A stretch of 64,000 nt of DNA from NCBI RefSeq assembly GCF_904849725.1, contig NC_058518.1, positions 505,969,225-506,033,224 on the forward strand, read 5' to 3'. Positions 33,201 through 42,730 of this stretch are shown piece by piece; the stretch's first letter is position 1; each line of letters begins with the position of its first letter. This DNA is from Hordeum vulgare subsp. vulgare. Taxonomy: Eukaryota; Streptophyta; Magnoliopsida; Poales; Poaceae. A program made the position numbers and the translations under genes. The notes beneath the pieces were generated by a model, which worked only from the letters and a program-made list of their open reading frames with translations, was not told the DNA's origin and searched no databases.

Positions 33201-33497
33201 TGTATGAAGCAGTTCATGACGGATCTTGGAGTGGTGCCAAGCGCACTGAATCCAATAACCTTGTTCTGTGACAACACTGGTGCCATTGCCTTAGCAAAGG
33301 AACCGCGGTTTCACAAGAAGACCAGACACATCAAACGATGCTTCAACCTCATCCGCGACTACGTCGAGGGAGAGGACGTGAATATATGCAAAGTGCACAC
33401 GGATCTGAATGTAGCAGACCCGCTGACTAAACCTCTTCCACGGCCAAAACATGATCAACACCAGAACTGTATGGGTGTTAGATTTATTACTATGTAA
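30288..33497 (+). CDS. Angela pol: protease, integrase, reverse transcriptase, RNase H
   Basis: Uninterrupted frame of 1069 codons from an internal Met in the zinc knuckle to TAA at 33497; natural translation would begin in gag. Protease site FDTG is at residues 44-47. The integrase zinc domain is CRLGH...CEPCLMGK. The integrase core has HTDVCGPM, LRSDRGGEY and GVSERRNRTL. RT has KARLVAKGF and YVDDILLIG (residues 742-750). RNase H has GYVDASFDTD and DSTCEAEYMAASEEAKE. The order protease-integrase-RT-RNase H is that of Ty1/copia. This looks enzymatically complete, but gag upstream is broken. Confidence 0.9.
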   Translation: MGHWKRNCPKYLADKKAGKEKSGIFDIHVIDVYLTGSRSSAWVFDTGSVAHICNSKQELRNRRRLAKDDVTMRVGNGSKVDAIAVGTVSLQLPSGLVMNLNHCYLVPALSMNIISGSCLLRDGYSFKSENNGCSIFVSNIFYGHAPNVRGLFILNLDSDTHIHNIETKRVRVKNDSAIFLWHCRLGHVGVKRMKKLHADGLLESLDFDSLDTCEPCLMGKMTKTPFSGTMERASDLLEIIHTDVCGPMSVEARGGYRYFLTFTDDLSRYGYVYLMKHKSKTFEKFKQFQSEVENHRNKKFKFLRSDRGGEYLSFDFGAHLRQCGIVSQLTPPGTPQRNGVSERRNRTLLEMVRSMMSLTDLPLSFWGYALETAAFTLNRAPSKSVETTPYELWYGKRPNLSFLKVWGCDAYVKKLQPEKLEPKAEKCIFIGYPKETVGYTLYLKSKGKVFVAKNGAFLEKEFLSRELSGRKIELDEVVEPLIPLDGGAGQGETSIIATPVEEEVNDDDHETPVQVSVEPRRSTRPRAAPEWYSNPVLSIMLLDNNEPANYEEAMVGPDSNKWLEAMKSEIGSMYENKVWTLEVLPEGRKAIQNKWIFKRKTDADGNVTVYKARLVAKGFSQVQGVDYDETFSPVAMLKSVRIMLAVAAFFDYEIWQMDVKTAFLNGFLKEELYIIQPEGFVDPKNANKVCKLQRSIYGLVQASRSWNKRFDEVIKAFGFIQVVGESCIYKKVSGSSVAFLILYVDDILLIGNNVEFLESIKDYLNKSFSMKDLGEAAYILGIKIYRDRSKRLIGLSQSTYLDKVLKRFKMEQSKKGFLPVLQGTRLSKTQCPATDEDREHMRSVPYASAIGSIMYAMLCTRPDVSLAISMAGRFQSNPGVHHWTAVKNILKYLKRTKEMFLVYGGDEELAVKGYVDASFDTDPDDSKSQTGYVFILNGGAVSWCSSKQSIVADSTCEAEYMAASEEAKEGVCMKQFMTDLGVVPSALNPITLFCDNTGAIALAKEPRFHKKTRHIKRCFNLIRDYVEGEDVNICKVHTDLNVADPLTKPLPRPKHDQHQNCMGVRFITM

Positions 33498-33535
33498 TTC
33501 ACATGGTGATGTGAGGGCTAGATTATTGACTCTAG

Positions 33536-33549
33536 TGCAAGTGGGAGAC
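33536..33549 (+). promoter_or_regulatory. Polypurine tract of Angela
   Basis: TGCAAGTGGGAGAC directly precedes the TG of the 3' LTR and serves as the plus-strand primer in reverse transcription. The same motif precedes the LTR of the minus-strand copy at 6543-6555. Confidence 0.85.
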
Positions 33550-35369
33550 TGTTGGAATTATGCCCTAGAGGCAATAATAAATATAGTTATTATTATAATT
33601 CCTGTATCAAGATAATCGTTTATTATCCATGCTATAATTGTATTGAATGAAGACTCATTTACATGTGTGGATACATAGACAAAACACCGTCCCTAGCAAG
33701 CCTCTAGTTGGCTAGCCAGTTGATCAAAGATAGTCAGTGTATTCTGATTATGAACAAGGTGTTGTTGCTTGATAACTGGATCACGTCATTAGGAGAATCA
33801 CGTGATGGACTAGATCCAAACTAATAGACGTAGCATGTTGATCGTCTCATTTTGTTGCTACTGTTTTCTGCGTGTCTAGTATTTATTCCTATGACCATGA
33901 GATCATATAACTCACTGACACCGGAGGAATGCTTTGTGTGTATCAAACGTCGCAACGTAACTGGGTGACTATAAAGATGCTCTACAGGTATCTCCGAAGG
34001 TGTTAGTTGAGTTAGTATGGATCAAGACTGGGATTTTTCACTCCGTGTGAACGGAGAGGTATCTCGGGGCCCACTCGGTAATACAACATCACACACAAGC
34101 CTTGCAAGCAATGTAACTTAGTGTAAGTTGCGGGATCTTGTATTACGAAACGAGTAAAGAGACTTGCCGGTAAACGAGATTGAAATAGGTATACGAATAC
34201 TGACGATCGAATCTCGGGCAAGTAACATACCGAAGGACAAAGGGAATGACATACGGGATTATATGAATCCTTGGAACTGAGGTTCAAACGATAAGATCTT
34301 CGTAGAATATGTAGGATCCAATATGGGCATCCAGGTCCCGCTATTGGATATTGACCGAGGAGTCTCTCGGGTCATGTCTACATAGTTCTCGAACCCGCAG
34401 GGTCTGCACACTTAAGGTTCGACGTTGTTTTATGCGTATTTGAGTTATATGGTTGGTTACCGAATGTTGTTCGGAGTCCTGGATGAGATCACGGACGTCA
34501 CGAGGGTTTCCGGAATAGTCCGGAAACGAAGAGTGATATATAGGATGACCTCATTTGATTACCGAAAGGTTTTCGGAGTTACCGGGAATGTACCGGGAAT
34601 GACGAATGGGTTCCGGGAGTTCACCGGGGGGGGCAACCCACCCCGGGGAAGCCCATAGGCCTTGAGGGTGGCACACCAGCCCTTAGTGGGCAGGTGGGAC
34701 AGCCCAAAAGGGCTCTATGCGCCAAGAAGAGAAAATCAAGAGAAAAGAAAAAAAGGGAGGAGGTGGGAAGGAAGGGGGACTCCCTCCCACCAAACCAAGT
34801 CCAACTCGGTTTGGGGGGGGGAGTCCTCCTCCCTTGGACTCGGCCGACCCCCTTGGGGCTCCTTGAGCCCCAAGGCAAGGTCCCCTCCCTCCCACCTATA
34901 TATACGGAGGTTTTAGGGCTGATTTGAGACGACTTTTCCACGGCAGCCCGACCACATACCTCCACGGTTTTTCCTCTAGATCGCGTTTCTGCGGAGCTCG
35001 GGCGGAGCCCTGCTGAGACAAGGTCATCACCAACCTCCGGAGCGCCGTCACGCTGCCGGAGAACTCTTCTACCTCTCCGTCTCTCTTGCTGGATCAAGAA
35101 GGCCGAGATCATCGTCGAGCTGTACGTGTGCTGAACGCGGAGGTGCCGTCCGTTCGGTACTAGATCGTGGGACTGATCGCGGGATTGTTCGCGGGGCGGA
35201 TCGAGGGACGTGAGGACGTTCCACTACATCAACCGCGTTCACTAACGCTTCTGCTGTACGATCTACAAGGGTACGTAGATCACTCATCCCCTCTCGTAGA
35301 TGGACATCACCATGATAGGTCTTCGTGCGCGTAGGAAAATTTTTGTTTCCCATGCGACGTTCACCAACA
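33550..35369 (+). repeat. 3' LTR of Angela
   Basis: Same termini as the 5' LTR. A TATA box at 34897-34906 could also drive transcription outward into the captured exon that starts at 35370. An ATG in the LTR tail (35300) opens a frame that continues through the exon. Confidence 0.93.
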
Positions 35370-36034
35370 CTAATACCTCCGCAGACCACGAATTCTTCTT
35401 CCAGAGGTGGTTCATTAGTCTGAGAGAGTCTTTTCTTAAGATCTTAACTGATGTTCTTGGCATCCTTAATGCACATTCTTCTGCTCCCAAAGACATACCC
35501 CATTATGAATCTTCAAGTGTAGCCATAGATAACAACCAAGTCCTTGTAGCTTTGACTAATTGTTCTTTAAGACTGATTGACCTAGCCAAGAGTTATGATC
35601 TGCTTGCTGCATCCCATGGGGACATGGTTCATGAAAGCTTTACTACTATAGCCAGGCTTGCTTTCATGAGCTCACTTTTGTCATTTTGTACTGCATTTTC
35701 TGTAGATTTCTCAAATGTACCTAGCAGTTCAGAGCCTTGCAGGCTTGAAGAGAGATTTTCTCACGCTTCAATCCTACAAGATTTGCATCGAAGAGTAGAT
35801 AGGAATGATAGCCAAGTTTTCTCGCAACTGCGGCAATTCATTTCTGTTTCTTCTTATGAGCTGAACTCAGTACACTTCAGCTCAAGAATGAATTTGTCAG
35901 GTAAACTGGAAAAGGATTCCTATTCACTCTTCAAGTTTGTTGTGGCATCTTTGCTTCGTGCACGCGTGGATGCCAAAGGAATGACAACTGGAGAGGATGC
36001 TCTTATTATATCCGTTTTAAAAGGTGGCGTGTAG
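35370..36034 (+). pseudogene. Captured exon of an unidentified gene, second part, fused in frame to the LTR tail
   Basis: After the CTAAT duplication the frame continues TSADHEFFFQRWFISLRESF and stays open to TAG at 36032-36034. A natural exon end may be AAAAG|GTGGCG near 36025. The sequence is helical and Leu/Ser-rich with no motif I can name. A very tentative thought is an Integrator subunit 7-type ARM protein (EMB1895 in Arabidopsis), which I cannot check. Because the LTR ATG at 35300 is in the same frame, a 244-residue chimeric product could arise from an LTR-driven transcript. Confidence 0.5.
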
Positions 36035-36547
36035 CTTTAGGAGTACCTTTTAGGACACTGCTGTATGCAGATTAAAAGTACTTCGTAAGCTATGCTTGAG
36101 AGATGCCCCTTGTGTGGATAATGCAACAAAGATTTTGAGGTGAAAGAAAAGAAAGAACTTGTGAACTGGTGTATCTTTAATAGTTATTTAATGGAAAGAA
36201 ATGAAACTAAACTTCTTCCCACTGTAGAAATCCGAGTGTAGCCATCGCTCCATAAGTAGTTCTTTTTAGAGGAAAATTAATTTGTATACCCGGTTATAGG
36301 AAATCAAAAAATAGAAAGAAAAATAGAGTTCATACAGCGAAACTCAGGAGACCTCCATTCATATAAAACTGAAGACCACACTTAGGAATCACCACAAGAC
36401 TTTTAAATGTGCAACCGAAGCAACATAACTGAGAAAAACATTTCCAGATTTCCAGTAAACATATTAGATACATTATTATAGTATGTATGTCTATTGCTAC
36501 TGATTCTTATAACATGTGGTTGTTTTGACTTTGAACTGTGTATGCAG
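36035..36547. other. Non-coding sequence between captured exons
   Basis: AT-rich, with no open frame of note. It begins after a probable splice donor and ends with TATGCAG at the acceptor of the next exon, so it is probably derived from an intron. Confidence 0.4.
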
Positions 36548-36634
36548 GGTGATGTTTATCCCGTGGAACCTTATGAGAGCTTGTCCATGAACCAAGTACT
36601 TGATGCTCATTGGGGTATTCTTGATGATGAAGAT
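36548..36634 (+). pseudogene. Captured 87-bp internal exon, gene unknown
   Basis: Bounded by TGCAG at 36543-36547 and GTAAGT from 36635. It encodes exactly 29 codons, GDVYPVEPYESLSMNQVLDA followed by HWGILDDED, in phase 0. The clean borders and acidic end indicate a real exon copied with its splice sites. The donor gene is not recognised. Confidence 0.5.
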
Positions 36635-36752
36635 GTAAGTTCAAAGAATTCCAGTTTTGCAAAAGAAACATCGTTTTTTTCAATTAAAATGACCTATAGA
36701 CTGTATGCACTATTTATTTCAAAGCTGGATCTAATTCTCTCTCTCCGCCCAG

Positions 36753-36845
36753 GTTGTGGTGTGGTTCAGCACCGGCTACATCACCATAAAGGACATGGTG
36801 GTCACCGGCATGCCCATCAAGATCGTCGGCGTTGCCGCTCTCAAG
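36753..36845 (+). pseudogene. Captured SLC13-like transporter exon, copy 1
   Basis: After CCGCCCAG, the frame reads VVVWFSTGYITIKDMVVTGM then PIKIVGVAALK. The pattern (a short hydrophobic segment, G-x-I-x-x-K-D-M, then P-x-K-I-x-G) resembles the C-terminal membrane segments of SLC13-type anion transporters such as the tonoplast dicarboxylate carrier. A second, longer copy is at 37695-37806. This copy diverges after GCTCTCAAGGTCCT. Confidence 0.5.
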
Positions 36846-37238
36846 GTCCTTCTATTTTCTGAAGTCATGTGTGCTTGCACTTATGATGCATTGACTCAAG
36901 AAATAGAAGATATCTTTCTATTTTCTGAAGTCAATATCAATTGTTCACCTATCCTTTTATACATGAGTAGAAGTCCTAATAAGAGAAAACAAACTATGGT
37001 ACCTAAACAGTAGTAGATATCAATATCAATATCTGAGCTATAACGATTACTTGATCTTTATGGCATGGACGATGTGTTTGACAACACTATTAACTTGTAA
37101 GGTCTGCTTGTTCTTCCTATATGTTGCATGTGCTAGATAGCTCCTATCCAAACTTGTAGAAGTCTGCGTCAGTAGCACTTATACTTAATTTTTAAATTCT
37201 CTATTTTGTTATGTGGGTCGATCACACCAGTTAATCAT

Positions 37239-37258
37239 GCTGTGTGTGTGTGTGTGTT
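37239..37258. repeat. (TG)n microsatellite
   Basis: Short run of alternating T and G in intron-like sequence between captured exons. Confidence 0.85.
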
Positions 37259-37378
37259 AAATTCAGTTAAGTTCATGATATTCTATAGTTCAGAAATCAG
37301 GATTGGTCAATTTGATTTTAAGTTAGGCAAACTATACTAATGCTATTCTTCAGTGAAATCTAGTTTCCTGTGTAATCA

Positions 37379-37429
37379 TGCTCTCTCTCTCTGTGTGTGT
37401 GTGCACGCGCGTGCGTGTGTGTGTGCCCA
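37379..37429. repeat. Compound (CT)n/(GT)n microsatellite
   Basis: A CT run followed by GT repeats interrupted by GCACGCGCGTGC. It directly precedes the acceptor CCCAG of the next captured exon, taking the place of a pyrimidine tract. Confidence 0.85.
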
Positions 37430-37430
37430 G

Positions 37431-37494
37431 GAAGTTGCATGGACCCTCAGCTATCGTGAAGTTTGATCTTGTGGAGGGCGAGAATATCGATTGA
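37431..37494 (+). pseudogene. Captured last exon, gene unknown
   Basis: Acceptor GTGTGCCCAG is followed by a frame reading KLHGPSAIVKFDLVEGENID and TGA at 37492-37494, then 3'-UTR-like sequence. This looks like the terminal exon of a host gene, possibly the same donor as the exon at 36548-36634. Not identified. Confidence 0.4.
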
Positions 37495-37694
37495 TGGATG
37501 TATGGAGCTTGTAGTGCCACTTGGTCCTAACTGGTAAGTTGGTGGTGTGGAGTGTTGTCTCATTAGTTGTTTGTTTTGGCACTATATTAGTCAACTCCAG
37601 TAGCACACATACTTAACTTTTGAATTCTATTTGGTTTTTCTTTTATTTATGGGTGGAGGCCAGTAGTTGATCTTTGTTCTCTCTCTCCGCCCAG

Positions 37695-37806
37695 GTTGCG
37701 GTGTGGTTCAGCACCGGCTACATCACCATAAAGGACATGATGGTCACTGGCATGCCCATCAAGATCGTCGGCGTTGCCGCTCTCACGGTCCTGCTGCCAA
37801 CGCTAG
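37695..37806 (+). pseudogene. Captured SLC13-like transporter exon, copy 2
   Basis: Same exon as 36753-36845, with the same CTCTCTCTCCGCCCAG acceptor context. It continues further, through PIKIVGVAALTVLLPTLG to a donor-like GTAAG. Differences between the copies are few, so the duplication is fairly recent or both were captured from similar sources. Confidence 0.5.
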
Positions 37807-38588
37807 GTAAGTTTACCTGCTTACAACTTAGTACTAATTACTGTTGATTGACCCAAATTAAATTAATAAATCCTTCATTAACTTAGTACTAATTACTGTT
37901 GATTTATAGAAGATGATCCCTAAAATAATTTCTGATTTTTTTCAGACGGGTACAAAATGTTATTATGTCACTCAAATTGTATTTTCAAAATTGTGACATA
38001 TTTGTGATCCAACACACCTATCATAATCTATAGTAAAACATATTTGAGTTTTTTTATCGAGCAATTTATCGGTGTCTTATATAAAACAATATGAATTTTA
38101 TTTAAAACAATACGAGAACGTGCGTAACATACGATCCAGAAACATGTCTCCGCACAAAATTAACGACCACACAATAATTGTTACAGAAATATGTTTTAAA
38201 AACCAGGACTAAGCACGTCTTGATGGTCCATCTTTTGAAGCAATGAAAGTCCATCTATAGATGCGATCTATGATGCTTCCTTCAATGTATGGGATATTGT
38301 TTTGAGATTCATTTTCTTCATACTTTAAAATATGCACCAAAAATCGCTTCCTCAGTTCAAAACAGTCCTACATATGCATTAGACAACATTGTTATAACAA
38401 GTTTGTATGTGCAATGTGTATACAAATAAGCATGGTGTAAATACTCACCTGGCGTACAGGAAAATATAGCTTTCCATCGCACAGTGAGTGTATGTAGTTA
38501 AAAACCAAATACCCCGACAAGGCACTACATGTATGAAATAAACACATAATGTGCGTTGAATGAATGAATTATTTAATATTATAATGCA
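37807..38588. other. AT-rich non-coding stretch
   Basis: Holds a repeated CTTAGTACTAATTACTGTTGAT motif (37828 and 37881). Nothing else is recognised. It separates the plus-strand captured exons from the minus-strand protease-like gene. Confidence 0.4.
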
Positions 38589-41159
38589 TTAAAAAGATTC
38601 ATACCAGTGTGAGTTTGTTGGAACAACCGGAACTATACATTCCCATTTGGAGATATCGTCCTTGAATGCAGGGTTTGCAACCTGGAGTGCGAGGTTTAGG
38701 TTAGTGACCACGGTTTTAAGTATATCCTTTCCCAAAGTAGGTATTGGTATCGGATCAAAAATTGAGATAACTTTTTTATCTTGATCGAAGACAAACAATA
38801 GAAACAGCCCAAAAATATCCCAAGGCAATAAAATCTGCAATAATGCATACATTTATAAATACATTAAATATTAATTTAAACCAAATAAACCACTGTTATA
38901 AATGAAAAATTAAAATCTTACCATATCACACTGTGAGATATGATACTCATTGCTGTCAGGCGAGCTATGAAACAATCGTTTAAACGTAGCACTGTCCATA
39001 TTTCATGATGACTTGGGTCGCGTGCATAGTGGAACATGGACAAAAATAAAAATAAGAAAACAATAGTTCTATGAGGAAAAAAACGTAAAACACAATTATA
39101 GTAACTTACACAAAAGTTTAGATCCATGTAGTGAGATGGAATGTCTTTGAGAAGTTGGACTTCGTGGCGCGCTAGTATCCGCACAGCCATGTTAAAGCAA
39201 TCAATATCCATATATTCATCATTGTTTAGTATGTTTTTATTTGTCTCAACTTTAAGCTGATAGGGTAAGGATCAGAGCTTTTCACCCATTCGCTCCTGTA
39301 AAATCAAAATTTTGTCAATTATAATGACATCAGAGTAATTTATTAGAATACAAAATGAACTAAAAGAACATGGCTTACTCTAGTAAAGCGTCATCATCAA
39401 CCATACTCATGAACAAGCACAGTTCGTCTCTTACGTCATCGTTTGTTGGGTTGACAGACGGTGAAAGGATATATGACTGTGAGATGAGCTCAACATCTGA
39501 TGATGTATTCGATGTTTTGAGATTTTGAGGGGGTCCATCCAGAATCATACAATCCGTGGGATCTATATTGTTTTCTTCATCTTCCATGTCTCGATTTCTT
39601 ATATTATCATCATTCAATTCCGAGTCCACTAAAATGACAACTAGTTTTGTTCTAAAATCTGTCATATGATCCTATTAAAATAGAAATAAGAGTTAAGTAA
39701 TGATACAACATAGAATAAGTATTAGGATAAAATTTACCTGCGTAGGAGTGTGAGACAAATCATTTCCAGTGAAGTACTCCATAAAATTTATCATCGAGAG
39801 ACTACAAGATGACCTATATATGATTATAGAAATTAAATATATCCATTATTGTTTTATCAATTTCATAAGTGTTTTATATACAAATGAATTTATAGAATAG
39901 AGTTTAAGATATTCTCCAAAACTGTCTTTTTATATGTTGTATTTAGAAATAGAGTTTAAGATATTCCGCATATATGTAAACATAGAATTCTCACTTGTAC
40001 TAATTGTAGTTATTCTAGAACCTGAGACGACAAAGGATGACATTCTTACAACATATGTATTAATATTAATGGTTCAGATATCGTGAAGGAGAAGGAGGTG
40101 CCGAAAGGGGATGGGAGCAACAAGTTTGATTCAAAAGAGGTATACCCATCTGTCTGCAGACTGCTCTTAATACATTCTTCCCTTGGCCATGCTGTAATGT
40201 TTACGTCTTTCCACTTATCAAATTTTAGTTCAATTTGAAGTGATGCATATTGGAATACATTTTCCAGTCCTTCGAGCTGTTGCATGAATAAATGACAATG
40301 TATTAGCATCACAACCGAAGAATAACAGAAATCGTCTTATCAAAAGATGCTGCACTGAGACTAATAACTAACCATAGTAGTGAGGTCTTTGCGGTTCATT
40401 TCTGGGCCTAGCGAGTCGAGCACCTGGATACGTCGCACCCCGCTATTTATAACTGCTAGGTACCAATGAAAGTCTTTAATGTTTACTGGAACATATATCT
40501 GTAAATAGAGTTTTTGTTAGTTTAGGTCCCATCTTTAGAAACATTCATCCATGATTGGATTCATAGTAATATGTAAAGAACTAAGACTCACCATATCATG
40601 TTCCAAATAAGTTGTAGTTCTGTCTAACACCCATCTTAGTGTGTCATCCCGTATAAACTTAAATTCCTTTATCAGCTTAGAGATGCATGCATTCTCTAAG
40701 AACACACTTCCACCTGTCCTCATCTTTAGATGCTCTTTATCACTTATGCAATGTATGTATGCGTTTATGATCTGTAATACGAAGTGCACACCTTGGTTAT
40801 AGGACAAAATAGTAACTCATGTTCAAATAGCATCGTCTCGTCATAAAACTACATATACTTACTTCGTCGCTAAGAAATTCTCCGGGTAATAAAAGACGTT
40901 CCAACTGTCTTCTTTGGAGATTTGAGTCATCAATGCTCACTAAAGTTCTTTTATCATTTGGTTCAGACATGATATTTTCAATCACGGACCAATCATCGCC
41001 GGTGTAGGTGTAATCTATCATGATGGAAGTAATAACATTTATTAATAACGAGGAAAACAAATGTAGCAAAACCAGGGCATATAAAGATTTGTCCATGCCT
41101 TCTGAAGCCACCACGTAGTCTTGTGACTTCTTCGGTTTGTTATGCAGTCGGATAGACTT

Positions 41160-41840
41160 CCATGTTTGCGCGGGCATTGGCAGCTTGTCCCCTATAATTT
41201 CTGCCCCTTCCCTACCGGACGTTTGTTCTAATTCTTCATTCCCACATGCCTCTATTTGTTTACTTGTTTCGTTGTCTTGTTAATTCGTGAGAGCAACATA
41301 TTAAAGAATCATATGTATGCAAGATATAATAGAATTAGAATTAGAACTATTTGGGACATAGTTGGAATTGAAAAGATACGTCTGTCACTTCGGAGAGTCT
41401 AGAATCAGTGGACTGCGTGCTCTTATTTTCCTCCAATTCATCTTTGCGGCTATTCCATTTGAATCTGCCAGATTATCCCCTATAGTTTCTGCCCCTTCGA
41501 TGCCCCATGTTTGTTCTAATTCCTCGTCCTGAACTTGATGCATTTGTTCAATTGTTTCCTTGAAGGTTATTTCCCGAGAAAAGTTGACTTTCGCATTAGA
41601 ACTATTTATTTAGGACATAGTTGAAAAAGAAAAGATGACTTTGCCACCTCGGAATGAGTGGGTTGTGTGCTCTTCTTTTTCTCCTCTGCATCTTTGTCGG
41701 CTCGTACATTTGAATCTGCTAAGTTGTCCCCTATAGTTCCCCCCCTCCAGTGTCGAACATTTGTGCTAATTCAATGTCTTGAGTAGGCTGCATTTGTTCA
41801 CTTGTTCCCTGCCTTGTTAATTCCTGAGAGCAACATTACA
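41160..41840. repeat. Three degenerate repeats in the acidic region of the protease-like gene
   Basis: The motif CCCCTATA.TTTCTGCCCC..., with downstream TTTGT.CTAATTC and CATTTGTTCA.TTGTT, recurs at about 41190, 41473 and 41728. The spacing is 250-285 bases, each time with adjoining intron-like DNA. It looks like serial exon duplication. Confidence 0.6.
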
Positions 41841-42042
41841 AAGAGTAATCCCTATGCAGAATATAATTTAATTAGATTATAACTATTTGGGATACTTTGA
41901 AAAGAAAGCATGCCTGTGTCACTTCGCAATCAGTGTCGTGTGTGCTATACTTTTTCTCTACTTCATCTTTGTCATTTATTCCACTTGATTTTTCCTTGAT
42001 TAGTAACTGAAAGACACAATAATATAATATTATAGAGTATGT

Positions 42043-42730
42043 AGTCCATATAAAAGAGATAATATTATGAAGGTGAGTAAACAGTTTTATATTTGATATC
42101 ATAGCACAAATTACATATAGTTTTGTCCCGCCAGAATAACAATAATAATGACATGTGAAAATATAATAATGACCTCATTAATATGTATGTTTTCTGTATC
42201 ATCCATGATGGCTTGTTGTTCTATTGTCTACGATGACTTGGGGTTCACATCCTCGTCTTTCGTTATCATGCCTTCAATAACCATATTTTCCGCATGCTTG
42301 TCCTTGCCTTCCTCGTCCATGTTTTCCTGAAAACCAAAGCATATATTAGTATTAGTTCCTCGTCCATGCTTTGTTTAGAAATGAATAGTCCATATAAAAG
42401 AGAGAATATTATGAAGGTGAGTAAACAGTTTTATATTTGATATCATAGCACAAATTACATATTGTTTTGTCCCGCCAGAATGAAAATAATAATGACATGT
42501 GAAAATATAATACTGACCTCATTAATATGTATGTTTTCTGTATCATCCATGATGGCTTGTTGTTCTATTGTCTTTGATGACTCGGGGTTCACATCCTCGT
42601 CTTTCTTATCATGCCTTCAATAACCATATTTTTCGCATGCTTGTCCTTGCCTTCCTCGTCCATGTTTTCCTGAAAACCAAAGCATATATTAGTATTAGTT
42701 CCTCGTCCATGCTTTGTTTAGAAATGAATC
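42043..42730. repeat. 344-bp tandem duplication
   Basis: AGTCCATATAAAAGAGA starts at 42043 and again at 42387, and the two 344-base units are nearly identical (including TCATCCATGATGGCTTGTTG and CCTTGCCTTCCTCGTCCATG). The 3' part (42730-43010) additionally resembles 40930-41220, so an exon block further along the gene was also copied. Confidence 0.85.

Larger units (their letters stand above)
26442..35369 (+). mobile_element. Angela Ty1/copia retrotransposon, full length and young
   Basis: LTRs of 1822 and 1820 bp (26442-28263, 33550-35369) flank an internal domain with primer site, one polyprotein frame and polypurine tract. Perfect target duplications CTAAT lie at 26437-26441 and 35370-35374. 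Hand comparison of the LTRs gives about 20 substitutions (roughly 1.2%) plus length changes in G and A runs. The coding region has only two lesions: a premature TAA and one frameshift, both in gag. It sits inside a captured exon of the Helitron. Confidence 0.95.

Noticed and set aside
35300..35389. Start codon in the LTR as the true start of a host gene
   Set aside because: The ATG belongs to Angela LTR sequence, as the copies elsewhere show. The fusion is recorded only as a possible chimeric product.
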